Below, piece by piece: positions 33,267 through 44,713 of a stretch of DNA of 64,000 bases. Under the pieces are notes generated by a model, which was not told the origin of the DNA, did no database searches, and was given only the letters and a program-made list of their open reading frames with translations. Each line of letters begins with the position of its first letter. Position 1 is the first letter of the stretch. Both the position numbers and the translations under genes were made by a program. Source of the DNA: an uncultured Eubacteriales bacterium (lineage in GTDB: Bacteria > Bacillota > Clostridia > Oscillospirales > Butyricicoccaceae); NCBI GenBank assembly GCA_910579575.1, contig CAJTUM010000001.1:114132-178131 (forward strand), given 5' to 3'.

Positions 33267-33845
33267 ATGAAAAATATTCTGATTATCCAAGGCGGAGGCA
33301 GGCCCAAAGGCAACACAGAGCAGTTGATTGGCGCCTTTGTCAAGGGCGCGGAGGAAGCCGGGCATAAGACGGAGGCTCTTTCCCTGCTTCAACAGGAGGT
33401 CAAGGGCTGCTTGGGCTGCAACGTCTGCCGCCAAGGCAGACCCTGCGTGCAGCAGGACGCTTTCCACGCGATTGTTCCCAAAATCCAGGCGGCGGACTGT
33501 TTGGTCTTCGCCTCGCCCCTGTATTATTGGACTGTTTCCGCTCGACTGAAAGCCTTTATCGAGCGGTTTTACAGCATTGCCCAGCGGGACCCCAACCCGC
33601 CCCTGGGCCGGTATGAAAAATATCCAGAAAAGGAGTGCGCCTTGTTGATGACTGCGGCGGACAACCTGTTCTGGACGTTTGAGCAGGCGGCGGCCTATTA
33701 TCGCTTCGCCCTGGTTCGCTATATCGGTTTGCGGGATAAAGGCATGGTGTTGGCCGGCGGCTGCGGCGGCAGCAGCGGCAAGCCGGAGATCGATAAAACC
33801 GATTGGCTGCAAAAAGCCTATGAATTTGGGAAAACCTTTGATTGA
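33267..33845 (+). CDS. NADPH-dependent FMN reductase / iron-sulfur flavoprotein family
   Basis: 192 aa flavodoxin-fold oxidoreductase. The FMN phosphate loop is at IIQGGGRPKGNTEQLI (residues 5-20). CLGCNVCRQGRPCVQQD near 50-65 has the compact cysteines of the iron-sulfur flavoprotein group, and FASPLYYWTVSARLKAFIER near 80-100 is the isoalloxazine-side motif. ATG at 33267 has AGGGGA about 9 bases upstream. Electron donor and acceptor unknown. A strong terminator follows. Confidence 0.88.
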   Translation: MKNILIIQGGGRPKGNTEQLIGAFVKGAEEAGHKTEALSLLQQEVKGCLGCNVCRQGRPCVQQDAFHAIVPKIQAADCLVFASPLYYWTVSARLKAFIERFYSIAQRDPNPPLGRYEKYPEKECALLMTAADNLFWTFEQAAAYYRFALVRYIGLRDKGMVLAGGCGGSSGKPEIDKTDWLQKAYEFGKTFD

Positions 33846-33854
33846 TTTTAGCAG

Positions 33855-33894
33855 AAAAGGCCCCTCGTTTTTCTAAGAGACGAGGGGCTTTTTT
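33855..33894 (+). terminator. Terminator after the flavin reductase gene
   Basis: A stem around GGCCCCTCGT/ACGAGGGGC (33859-33868 with 33880-33888) followed by six T. Confidence 0.9.
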
Positions 33895-34025
33895 CAGAGG
33901 ATTCCATCTGAAAAACAGATGGAATCCCCCTGTTTATCGGGTAAAAGAAGTGTACGATCCTGCTTGGGCGGATTACAATAAGTTTATTCATTCAAACGGT
34001 ATCTGCCGACAAGGAGGAGAAAACC

Positions 34026-35191
34026 ATGATACTGAGAAACTGCAAGCTGACCAAAGCGCTGACCGAGGGCTGCGGCCTGGATCAAGCGGTGAAGAGGGGA
34101 AAATTTCTAAAATCCTCCCCTGCGGCGCGGAATTTGCGGAGGACGGCCAAACGCTGGACGCCGCCGGTCTGACCTTGATTCCCGGCTTGATTGATATGCA
34201 CATTCATCTTTTTACCGGCTACCGGCAGGAAGCGGAGCGAGATACGCTGCCGCCGGCGGGCTTTGCTTACAAATGCCTGGAATACGCCCAGTTTCTGCTG
34301 GATTTGGGATATACCACGGTGCGGGATGTGGGCGATTATGTGGGTTGGCCTGTTTTGTCGCTGGCCAAAGAAATTGAGAGCGGGTATCTGGCCGGCCCCA
34401 CGCTCTTCACCTCCGGCCCCATTCTGTGTCCCACGGCCAGAAACACCAGCTCCGTGCTGTCTGAGCCCATCGACGGCGCGGACGACGCCCGTCGGATGGC
34501 TCGGCTTTATCTGAAGAAAGGCGCCCAATTCATCAAGCTGTACGGCAGCGCTTCTATGAGCTCCCCCGTGGGCGAGGTGGGGCATCCCATTATTGAAATG
34601 GATGAAATCCAAGCCGCCGTGCGGGTGACTCGAGATTATGGGACCTATGTTTCGATTCATTGCCATGGCAGCCGGGCCATCGACAACGCCGTGCGCAGCG
34701 GCGTCCACACGGTGGAGCACGCCAGCCTGATTACCGAGGAAACCCTGCAATATATCCAGGAAAATCATCTGGATTGCGGCATTGTGCCAACTCTCTCCGT
34801 GCTGCATCAGCTGGTGAGAAGCGCCGATACCAACCCTGCCGCCGCCCGGGTCGCCAAGCTGCTGGACCAGATTCACGCCTCTTTGAAAAACGCATACCGC
34901 CGCCAAATCCCGATTGGCTGGGGCACGGATGTGCACATGGCGGAATATTTGGCCCATCCAGACAGCGAGTTCCGGCTGCGGAAGGAAAAGCTGGATTTTT
35001 CTGACGAGGATATCATAAAGCAAGCCACGATCAACTCCGCCAAGCTGATGGGCATAGACGACCAAGTCGGCTCTGTCAAGGAGGGCAAAATTGCAGATTT
35101 GTTGCTGGTATCGGGGGATCCCGCCCAAGATATCGCCGTTATGTATCAAAAGCCCGTTCATGTTATCAAAAAAGGACGATTGATTCGCTAA
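34026..35191 (+). pseudogene. Amidohydrolase gene with a frameshift near codon 22
   Basis: AAGGAGGAG lies 5 bases before ATG at 34026 and the first 22 codons (MILRNCKLTKALTEGCGLDQ) are a normal amidohydrolase start. The rest of the enzyme (GKISKILPCGAEF, PGLIDMHIHLF, IKLYGSAS, SIHCHGSRA, HTVEHASLI, GWGTDVHM, GSVKEGKIADLLLV) is in another frame to 35191. Adding one G at 34090-34092 gives the expected AVEEGKI join. The metal ligands HIH, HCH, EHA and D are all kept, so the damage is recent, or it is a sequencing error. Intact length would be about 388 aa. Confidence 0.75.
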
Positions 35192-35230
35192 AGGAAACGG
35201 AAGCGACCAGATTTGGTGAATCCAAGGGGT

Positions 35231-35257
35231 CCCCAAAAAATCGAAGATTTTTTGGGG
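35231..35257. terminator. CCCCAAAAAATC hairpin between amidohydrolase and LysR gene
   Basis: A perfect 12-bp stem (35231-35242 with 35246-35257), loop GAA. The 16 bases from 35224 also occur at 44309, where they build a similar hairpin. Confidence 0.55.
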
Positions 35258-35284
35258 AGAGGGGAGAAAGGAGCGCAAAGCGCC

Positions 35285-36205
35285 ATGAAGCTATCGCAGC
35301 TGCGGTATTTCTGCGAGGCTTGCCGGGTGAACAACATCACCCAGGCGGCCAAAAACCTGTATGTGTCCCAGTCTGCCGTTTCCGTGCAGATCAAAGAGCT
35401 GGAGGAAGAGTTCGACGTGCGGCTTTTTGTGCGGGACAACAACCGGTTGCAGCTGACAGAAGCGGGGCAGAAGCTCTGGAAACACGCTCAGCAGATTCTG
35501 CGCCAAGCAGATCAGGTTTCTCTGGAAATGGCGGAGCTGAAAAACCGGTCTGGCCGGCTGCGCGTCAACCTGACGCCCAGCTGCATTCCATGCATTCTGC
35601 CGCTGTTGGGCGAAACCTTTCGCCAGCTGAGAGACAAATATCCCAATGTGGAGCTGCAAATTCAGGAGGAGCCGGCGGGCGGCGCCGCCGCGCAGCTGCT
35701 ACTGGAGGGCCGAGCGGATTTGGCGCTGATGTCCATGGCCAAAGAGCCTCCCCGTCAGCTGGAATCGGAAACCCTCTATTCCTCCGCGCTGTTGGCCTGC
35801 GTCAGTCGCCGGCATCCGCTGGCCTTCGGCTGGAGGCAGCTGGCCCAGTACCCGTTGGCGCTGACCGCCTCGACGCGGGCCGTTTTGGAAAGCCTGCGCA
35901 AAGAGGGGCTGTTAAAGCAATACGGCCTGGAGCTGGATTATCGGTTCGTCTTCTCTCAGCCCTCCGCCCTGGAGCAGCTGGTGGAAAAGGATTTCGGCGT
36001 GGGCGTGGCGGCTCATGGGATTTTTATGCCCAAATCGGACCGAGTGAAGCTGCTGCCGCTGGAGCCGCCGATGCCCTTTCATCTGGGAGTGTTTTGGAGT
36101 AAAAAAGCAACGTTGAGCGATCAGGCTCGCTTTCTGCTCCAGCTGATCTGCGCTCCTTCCTTCCGCCGGCAGGTGCGGCAAATCTATGGCCAGAGCGCCG
36201 AATAA
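35285..36205 (+). CDS. LysR-family transcriptional regulator
   Basis: 306 aa. N-terminal winged HTH (MKLSQLRYFCEACRVNNITQAAKNLYVSQSAVSVQIKELE, residues 1-40), linker helix, then a periplasmic-binding-like effector domain. The ligand is unknown. ATG at 35285 has AAAGGAG 11 bases upstream. It follows the broken amidohydrolase in the same direction, which is unusual since LysR genes are often divergent from targets; regulation of that gene or of its neighbours is only a guess. Confidence 0.9.
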   Translation: MKLSQLRYFCEACRVNNITQAAKNLYVSQSAVSVQIKELEEEFDVRLFVRDNNRLQLTEAGQKLWKHAQQILRQADQVSLEMAELKNRSGRLRVNLTPSCIPCILPLLGETFRQLRDKYPNVELQIQEEPAGGAAAQLLLEGRADLALMSMAKEPPRQLESETLYSSALLACVSRRHPLAFGWRQLAQYPLALTASTRAVLESLRKEGLLKQYGLELDYRFVFSQPSALEQLVEKDFGVGVAAHGIFMPKSDRVKLLPLEPPMPFHLGVFWSKKATLSDQARFLLQLICAPSFRRQVRQIYGQSAE

Positions 36206-36217
36206 GTTCAAAAACAA

Positions 36218-36254
36218 AAACCGGCCCGCCTTTTTTACAAAGGCGGGCCGGTTT
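36218..36254 (+). terminator. Terminator after the LysR gene
   Basis: AAACCGGCCCGCCTTT (36218-36233) pairs exactly with 36239-36254. T runs on both sides of the loop and stem end make it strong. Confidence 0.8.
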
Positions 36255-36655
36255 GGTTTCGGCAATTTCGGTTTTTGTCGCTGTCAATATCGTCGCGGGC
36301 GACGGACTCTCTTTTCTGGGAATCTCTTGCTCTTTGGGAAAGGATAGCGTGGGATTGGAAAATTACAATGTGCAGGCTGCCCAATGTTCAGATGATATTT
36401 TGATTGATAGCGTCCAAGAGCCATGGGGAAAACGGGCGTTTCTTTTTGCTCTTTACAATCTTTTCATACCTTGTCTTTTCAAACGTGGTATACTATAATA
36501 AAATGTCGGTTGGCCTGCGCCGATTGACCGGCGCCGGAGTCGGCTGCTTTGACGGCCTTGGACAATGGCGCCGCGGCCCCAGACAAAGGGGACGATTGCC
36601 CAAAATAAGCGCGAGACGCGAGATTTATTAAATTTATATAGTAGGTGAACGCTCA
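36255..36655 (+). other. secA upstream region with promoter and GC-rich leader
   Basis: No gene is supported. A promoter TTGTCT (36471-36476) and TATAAT (36494-36499), 17 bp apart, precedes a leader of about 150 bases. The leader part 36505-36600 is GC-rich with short inverted repeats and has blocks like those of the 40735 repeat (CAATGGCGCCG), so it may hold a decayed copy. Confidence 0.55.
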
Positions 36656-39394
<2,739 letters not shown>

Positions 39395-39412
39395 ACTCTG
39401 CCTGCGCCGCCC

Positions 39413-39444
39413 AAATCAGGCCCGAATTCCGGGCCTGATTTTTT
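39413..39444 (+). terminator. Terminator after secA
   Basis: AAATCAGGCCCG (39413-39424) pairs with CGGGCCTGATTT (39430-39441), followed by a T run. Confidence 0.92.
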
Positions 39445-39553
39445 GGAAGAAAGGGAGGAGGAGCGTTTGCTTGCTAATAAGTCTGCGTCCATTGCCGTCC
39501 CCCTTGCCTGAAAACGCAGGTTTTGGACAATGCCCGGAATCTGCAAAAATGGA

Positions 39554-39583
39554 TGGACAGCGGCGCCGCGTTTCATATATAAT
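39554..39583 (+). promoter_or_regulatory. Promoter of prfB
   Basis: TGGACA (39554-39559) and TATAAT (39578-39583) with an 18-bp spacer, 30 bases before the ATG. Confidence 0.75.
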
Positions 39584-39612
39584 AGGGAGGTTAGAATGGG
39601 GAGGTTATCGGA

Positions 39613-40731
39613 ATGATACAATTGGAAGAGCTGAGAACCAGCCTACTGAACAATAAAGACGAGCTGACCGAGCTGCGAGGGGCGCTGGATTTGGAAAACG
39701 GCGCTCAGGAGGCGGCGGAGCTGGAAAAGAAAACTGCCGCCCCCGGTTTCTGGGACGAGCCTGAGCAATCGCAGAAAGTGCTCCAGCGCATCAAGCAGCT
39801 GAAGGACAAGGCCGCCCGGTTTGAAAAGCTGGAGGGCCTTTATCAGGATACGCTGGAGCTGATCGATATGGCCCTGGAGGAGGGGGAAGAGAGCCTTTAT
39901 GCCGAGGTCCAAAAGGACTACGACCGATTTCAGGCTATGCTGGAGGAGGAGAAGCTGGCCACCCTGCTCAAGGGGGAATACGATAAAAACAACGCCATTA
40001 TGTCCTTCCACGCCGGCGCCGGCGGCACAGAGGCCCAGGACTGGACCGGTATGCTTTACCGGATGTACACCCATTGGGCGGAGAGTCGGGGATTCCGATA
40101 TAAAATTCTGGATTATATCGGCGGCGAAGAAGCGGGCGTCAAAAGCGCGGATATCGTCATTGAGGGGGAGAACGCCTTCGGCTACCTAAAAGGGGAGATG
40201 GGCGTCCATCGTCTGGTACGGGTTTCGCCCTTTGACGCTTCGGGCCGGCGGCACACCTCCTTTGCCGCCGTGGAGGTCATGCCCGAGATGACCGACGACG
40301 TGGACATCGAAATCCGCCCCGAGGACTTGAAGGTGGACACCTATCGCTCCGGCGGCGCCGGCGGGCAGCACGTCAACAAGACCGAATCGGCCATCCGCAT
40401 CACCCATATCCCCTCCGGCGTCATTGTGGCCTGCCAGAATGAGCGCAGCCAGCATCAGAACAGAGAAGTGGCCATGCGAATGCTCAAATCCAAACTGATG
40501 GAAATCAAAGAGCGGGAGCATTTGGACAAAATCGAGGATATCAAGGGCGAACAAAAAAAGATCGAATGGGGAAGCCAGATTCGCTCCTATGTCTTTATGC
40601 CCTATACGCTGGTCAAGGACCACCGCACCGGCTTTGAAAACGGCAACATCGGCGCCGTGATGGACGGCGAGCTGGACGGCTTTATTAACGCCTATCTGAA
40701 GGCTGCCGCCACCAACACATTATTGAAATAA
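39613..40731 (+). CDS. prfB: Peptide chain release factor 2
   Basis: 372 aa. It ends translation at UGA and UAA. The stop-recognition motif SPF is in VSPFDASGRRHTSF near 206, and the catalytic GGQ is in RSGGAGGQHVNKTESA near 250. The frame is continuous: the region that in many bacteria holds a programmed +1 frameshift at an early UGA (here ELTELRGALDLEN near 17-29) is read straight through. ATG at 39613 has GGGGAGG 8-10 bases upstream. Confidence 0.97.
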   Translation: MIQLEELRTSLLNNKDELTELRGALDLENGAQEAAELEKKTAAPGFWDEPEQSQKVLQRIKQLKDKAARFEKLEGLYQDTLELIDMALEEGEESLYAEVQKDYDRFQAMLEEEKLATLLKGEYDKNNAIMSFHAGAGGTEAQDWTGMLYRMYTHWAESRGFRYKILDYIGGEEAGVKSADIVIEGENAFGYLKGEMGVHRLVRVSPFDASGRRHTSFAAVEVMPEMTDDVDIEIRPEDLKVDTYRSGGAGGQHVNKTESAIRITHIPSGVIVACQNERSQHQNREVAMRMLKSKLMEIKEREHLDKIEDIKGEQKKIEWGSQIRSYVFMPYTLVKDHRTGFENGNIGAVMDGELDGFINAYLKAAATNTLLK

Positions 40732-40734
40732 TTG

Positions 40735-40886
40735 GTCGGCTCGCGCCGATAGGCTTTTGAGCCAATTCTTTGCTCGTAGGCAATGGCGCCGGCGGCTCTG
40801 GTCGGGCCTCTGACAGGCTTTGATCCGAGAGCAAATACAGGCTATGGCCGCGGGGCCTTCCCGACGCCGTGCCGACCAGGAAAGGA
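40735..40886 (-). repeat. Diverged member of the 159-bp repeat family
   Basis: It opens with GTCGGCT-CG-CGCCGAT (40735-40750) four bases past the prfB stop and ends in GCCGACC near 40881. Read against the complement of the repeat at 19812 it shows scattered blocks (ATGGCGCCGGCGGC, GAGAGCAAAT, GGCCGCGGGGCC). Similarity is weaker than for the copies at 19812 and 22619. Confidence 0.45.
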
Positions 40887-40896
40887 AAGCAGAGTA

Positions 40897-41664
40897 ATGC
40901 GTATTTTGGCAGTGGGAGACGTTTGCGGCCCGGGAGGGCTGGACGTTTTGGAGCGCAAACTCCGGGGACTCCGGCGGCTGGAGGAACTTGATTTCGTTGT
41001 GGTCAACGGCGAAAACGCCTCAGGCCGAGGGCTGACGCCTAAGCAGGCCCAGGCTATGCTGGACGCCGGGGCGGACGCCATTACCCTTGGCAACCATTCC
41101 TTTGACCAGCGGTCCATCTGCGATTTTTTGGACGACGGCGCTCCCATTATCCGGCCCCTGAACCTGGCGCCTCAGTTGCCCGGCCAGGGGGTTTACACAG
41201 TGGACTGGAACGGCGTGGACATCTGCATAGTCAACCTGCTGGGCCGGCTGAATATGGACTTTCGGGCCGCCGACCCTTTTGAAGCCGCGGACCAGCTGCT
41301 GAAACGGCAAAAGGCGGATATCGCTCTGGTGGATTTCCACGCCGAAGCCACCAGCGAAAAAAAGGCCCTGGGCTATTTTTTGGACGGTCGGGTTTCGGCG
41401 GTCTACGGCACTCATACCCATGTGCAGACGGCGGACGAGCATATTCTTCCCCAAGGGACGGGCTATGTCACCGACGTCGGCATGACCGGGGCCATGGAAT
41501 CGGTCATCGGCGTCAAATACGAACAGTCGGTGGCCTATTTCCGGGGCGGGCTGGGCCCCCGGTTTGAGCCCAGCGAGGCGGATTGCGCCCTCCAAGGGGC
41601 GATTTTTGACATCGATGAAAAAACCGGTCTATGCCGCGGCGTGCGGCGGATCACCGTCCGATAA
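40897..41664 (+). CDS. YmdB-like metallophosphoesterase (TIGR00282 family)
   Basis: 255 aa. Metal-site motifs are clear: GDVCGPGGL (residues 7-15), VVNGENASGRGLT near 36, TLGNHSFDQ near 66, VDFHAEATSEK near 148 and GTHTHVQTAD near 174. Homologues are cyclic-nucleotide or RNA-related phosphodiesterases that affect biofilm and sporulation choices in Bacillus. The substrate here is inferred only. ATG at 40897 has AAGGAAAG 9 bases upstream. Followed by pgeF after 43 bases. Confidence 0.9.
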   Translation: MRILAVGDVCGPGGLDVLERKLRGLRRLEELDFVVVNGENASGRGLTPKQAQAMLDAGADAITLGNHSFDQRSICDFLDDGAPIIRPLNLAPQLPGQGVYTVDWNGVDICIVNLLGRLNMDFRAADPFEAADQLLKRQKADIALVDFHAEATSEKKALGYFLDGRVSAVYGTHTHVQTADEHILPQGTGYVTDVGMTGAMESVIGVKYEQSVAYFRGGLGPRFEPSEADCALQGAIFDIDEKTGLCRGVRRITVR

Positions 41665-41707
41665 TCATGTGGAACGGCGGCAGGCCGCCGGGAAAGGAGA
41701 AAGGGCC

Positions 41708-42532
41708 ATGGCCGAAAGAGTCGAATTTGTCCAGGAAACCCTGGGGGATATGGACGCGCGCTGGGCGGAGCCTCTGTTGGAGAGCCCCGGCTGCCAGCAC
41801 CTATATACCGCCCGCACAGGCGGCGTCAGCGAGGGGGAATTTGACAGCCTGAATTTCCGACGCACTGGCGACGCGCCGGAAAACATCCAGGAAAACTGCC
41901 GCCGGGCCGCCGCCTTGGTTGGCTGCGATCTCCAGGATATTGTCCGCACCCGACAGGAACACACGGATTTGATCGACGTCGTACGCCAGTGGGCGCCGGG
42001 CATTCGGGTGGGGTTTGACAACAAGCAGGCCAGCGACGGGCTGATTACCAATGTGCCCGGCGTCTGCTTGATGGGTTTTTATGCCGATTGCCAGCTGCTG
42101 CTCTTTTACGATAGGCGGCGTCACGCGGCGGGCTGCGTCCACTCGGGCTGGCGGGGCACGGCTTTGGCTATTGCCGAAAAGACCGTCGCCCTGATGGGGC
42201 GGGAATACGGCTCTCAGCCGGAGGATTTGGTCTGCGCCATAGGCCCTTCCATCTGCCAAAGCTGTTTTGAAACCGACCGGGACGTTTACGACCGGCTGAC
42301 GGAGCGCTTCGGCCCGGAAGCGGAGCGCTTTTGCCAGAGAAAAGGCGATAAATTCTATTGGGACACCAAGGGCCTCAACCTTTGGCGGCTGCTTTCCGCC
42401 GGCGTCCCTCGGGAGCAAATCGCCGTCAGCGACGAATGTACCTGCTGCGGCGACCCGGCCCTTTGGTGGTCCCACCGGCGGCAGGGGGACAGGCGAGGCG
42501 TTCACGCCGGCCTGATCGCCCTGGACAGGTGA
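41708..42532 (+). CDS. pgeF: Peptidoglycan editing factor / multicopper-polyphenol oxidase-like YfiH protein
   Basis: 274 aa. The zinc triad of the YfiH/LACC1 fold is seen as His in RQEHTD near 81, Cys in FYADCQLL near 122 and His in CVHSGWRGT near 139. Homologues are reported to act on purine nucleosides and on wrongly built muropeptides. The C-terminal end (HRRQGDRRGVHAGLIAL) departs somewhat from the common SHRR-x-RGxxA pattern. ATG at 41708 has AAAGGAGA about 9 bases upstream. Its stop overlaps the GTG of the next gene. Confidence 0.9.
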   Translation: MAERVEFVQETLGDMDARWAEPLLESPGCQHLYTARTGGVSEGEFDSLNFRRTGDAPENIQENCRRAAALVGCDLQDIVRTRQEHTDLIDVVRQWAPGIRVGFDNKQASDGLITNVPGVCLMGFYADCQLLLFYDRRRHAAGCVHSGWRGTALAIAEKTVALMGREYGSQPEDLVCAIGPSICQSCFETDRDVYDRLTERFGPEAERFCQRKGDKFYWDTKGLNLWRLLSAGVPREQIAVSDECTCCGDPALWWSHRRQGDRRGVHAGLIALDR

Positions 42533-44094
42533 GGCCGGTGGGCCGCCGCCTGGCCGCCTGGCTGTGCCTGGCGGTTTTTGCCTTGTTGTGCGCTGGATGC
42601 CAGATCAACTCCATTGACCCTCCGCCGGCGGAGGAACAGCCTGTGATAGATCAGCCCCGGCAGGAGAAAGAAGAGAAACCCGCCGTCCCTCAGGGGCAGA
42701 AGACTTCCATCGCCCTGGCCTATAATCCGGCAGACCCGTTAAACCCTTATCTGACGGAAACCGAGTACAATTTTTATCTGCTTCCGCTGATTTATGAGGG
42801 GCTCTTTGAGATAGACGGCGATTTTGAGCTGCAAAGCTTGCTGTGCGAAAGCTACGCCCAACAGGATGCGCTGCAATGGACCTTTGAAATCAAGCAGGGC
42901 GTTCTGTTTCACGACGGCTCCGAGCTCACCGCCCGGGATGTGGAATATTCCATCAACCAATCCAAGCAAAGCCCCTGTTTCGCCGCTCGAAGCCAGAATA
43001 TCGTCTCCTGCGCGGCTACAGGCCGCTATAGCCTGCGGGTTCGGCTGGCCAGCCCAGACAGCCAGCTGCCCCGACTGCTGACCATGCCCGTCACGCCCCG
43101 AAACGGCGCCGCCCAAGAAAACCCGCCGGGCACAGGCCGCTATCGCCTTCAGGCCGCCGATGGCGAAGCCAGCCTGCTTGCCAGCGAAAACTGGCGGGGA
43201 GGCCCTTTGGGCGTGACGGAGATTCGTCTGTCCGTTCTGTATCCAGACAGCGATTTGTCCTATGCGGTGGGCTCCGGCGGCGTGGACGCCGTTTGTTTTG
43301 AGCGGCCCTTCGCCGCTTCCGCCGCCATTCGGGGGGATTTTGATATCGGGACTTTCGCCACCTCGGATCTGCATTACCTGGGGGTCAACAAAAACAACGG
43401 CTGCCTGCAAAACGCCTTGGTGCGGCAAGCCATTTCCGCCGCTCTGGACCGAGAGGCCCTGGCCCAGAAAATCTTTTCCGGTTACGCCGACCCGACTCTT
43501 CTGCCGGTTTCGCCTGCTAGAACCCAGTTTACCGCGCAGCTTGGCGACCCGGATCAGCTGCTGGCTCGAGCCGGCTGCCAGGATACCGACGGCGACGGTA
43601 TTTTGAACGGGCCCGACGGGGCCAATATCCAGCTGCGGCTGCTGGCCCCCAAAAGCAGCGATATGAAATGCCAGGCCGCCCGAAGCCTGGCCCAGGCTTT
43701 GGAGCCCCACGGCCTGTCCGTCTCCGTATTAGAGCTGCCGGAGGAGGAATTTCGCCAGGCTTTGGCGCGGGACGATTTTGACCTGTTTTACGGCGAGACT
43801 ATCCTCAACGATCAGTTCGACTTCAGCCAAATGGTAACGGCCGGCGGCGCTCTGTGCTATGGCGGCCCCAGCCAAACGGCGACGGCGGCTTTGCTTGTCT
43901 GGAAGGAGGCCGCGCCCCAACAGGTCCTCAGCGCCCAGCGGGCGCTCTATACCGCCTTTTCCGGCGATATGCCCTTTATCCCTCTGGTTTTCGGCCGGGG
44001 CTGCGTGGCTACCGGCAAGGGCCTGATGAATCCCGTCCAAGGAGTTGGCCGAAACCCGTATCGCAATGTGGAAAATTGGGCCAACCAGCCTTAA
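42529..44094 (+). CDS. Peptide-type ABC transporter substrate-binding lipoprotein
   Basis: About 521 aa, family 5 (DppA/OppA-like). The signal peptide ends in a lipobox LLCAGC (Cys near residue 24), then a Pro/Glu linker and the binding domain with VLFHDGSELTARDVEYSI near 125, VTPRNGA and a C-terminal IPLVFGRG. GTG at 42529 overlaps the pgeF stop; a GTG at 42538 is also possible. Transport genes for membrane and ATPase parts are not next to it, so it may feed a transporter encoded elsewhere. Confidence 0.85.
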   Translation: MRPVGRRLAAWLCLAVFALLCAGCQINSIDPPPAEEQPVIDQPRQEKEEKPAVPQGQKTSIALAYNPADPLNPYLTETEYNFYLLPLIYEGLFEIDGDFELQSLLCESYAQQDALQWTFEIKQGVLFHDGSELTARDVEYSINQSKQSPCFAARSQNIVSCAATGRYSLRVRLASPDSQLPRLLTMPVTPRNGAAQENPPGTGRYRLQAADGEASLLASENWRGGPLGVTEIRLSVLYPDSDLSYAVGSGGVDAVCFERPFAASAAIRGDFDIGTFATSDLHYLGVNKNNGCLQNALVRQAISAALDREALAQKIFSGYADPTLLPVSPARTQFTAQLGDPDQLLARAGCQDTDGDGILNGPDGANIQLRLLAPKSSDMKCQAARSLAQALEPHGLSVSVLELPEEEFRQALARDDFDLFYGETILNDQFDFSQMVTAGGALCYGGPSQTATAALLVWKEAAPQQVLSAQRALYTAFSGDMPFIPLVFGRGCVATGKGLMNPVQGVGRNPYRNVENWANQP

Positions 44095-44148
44095 AGGGCT
44101 GAAAAAACAGTTGTAAGTCAAAATATTCGTGCATTTTTCATAGGGCTG

Positions 44149-44157
44149 TGGTACAAT
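44149..44157 (+). promoter_or_regulatory. Extended -10 promoter before the Asp23 gene
   Basis: TG-G-TACAAT (44149-44157) is an extended -10; the -35 is poor. The leader of about 190 bases is GC-rich and contains the hairpin at 44316-44339. Confidence 0.5.
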
Positions 44158-44315
44158 ATCCGCAAGGGCGGCCGGCCAAACGACGGGCTGGCCGCGCCGC
44201 CGGCCTGAGGCGCCGGCGTTTCCGCCAAGAGACCCATCGAAGATGGGACGGCGCATGGGCGCCGAACCGATTTCCGGGAATCGACTGCTCGGAAATCTAT
44301 CAAATGGAAAGGGGT

Positions 44316-44339
44316 CCCCAAAAATCTTTGCTTTTGGGG
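44316..44339 (+). other. CCCCAAAA hairpin just before the Asp23 gene
   Basis: CCCCAAAA (44316-44323) pairs with TTTTGGGG (44332-44339), ten bases before the ATG. The left flank AAGGGGTCCCCAAAAA is identical to that at 35224. Confidence 0.5.
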
Positions 44340-44349
44340 CGACAGCGAG

Positions 44350-44697
44350 ATGAATATTGCAACAGAATATGGAACAGTGACGCTGGAGGCGGAGGTGGCG
44401 GCCTCTATCGCGGGGATTGCGGCCACCAACTGCTTCGGCGTCAAGGGGATGACCCACACGTCGGTGAAGGACGGCATCGTCTATCTGCTCAAGCGCGAAG
44501 CCATGACAAAGGGCGTCAAAGTCATTGAGCGGGACGGCAAAATCGATTTGGAGCTTCATATCGCGGTGGACCACGGCGTCAATATCTGCGCTGTGGGCAA
44601 GTCCATCATCGGCGAGGTCCGATATCATGTGGAGCGGCAGGCCGGCGTGCCTGTGGGGCGGATCGACATATGCGTCGATTCCATCCGAATCGATTGA
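44350..44697 (+). CDS. Asp23/Gls24 family envelope stress protein (YloU)
   Basis: 115 aa. The pattern EYGTVTLEAEVAASIAGIAATNCFGVKGM at the start and the final VPVGRIDICVDSIRID are typical of small Asp23/YloU proteins. Cytosolic, role linked to cell envelope stress in Gram-positives. ATG at 44350 has only a weak GCGAG site. It is followed by the DAK-domain gene after 16 bases, the conserved yloU-yloV order. Confidence 0.92.
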   Translation: MNIATEYGTVTLEAEVAASIAGIAATNCFGVKGMTHTSVKDGIVYLLKREAMTKGVKVIERDGKIDLELHIAVDHGVNICAVGKSIIGEVRYHVERQAGVPVGRIDICVDSIRID

Positions 44698-44713
44698 CAG
44701 GAGGCATAGGAAA

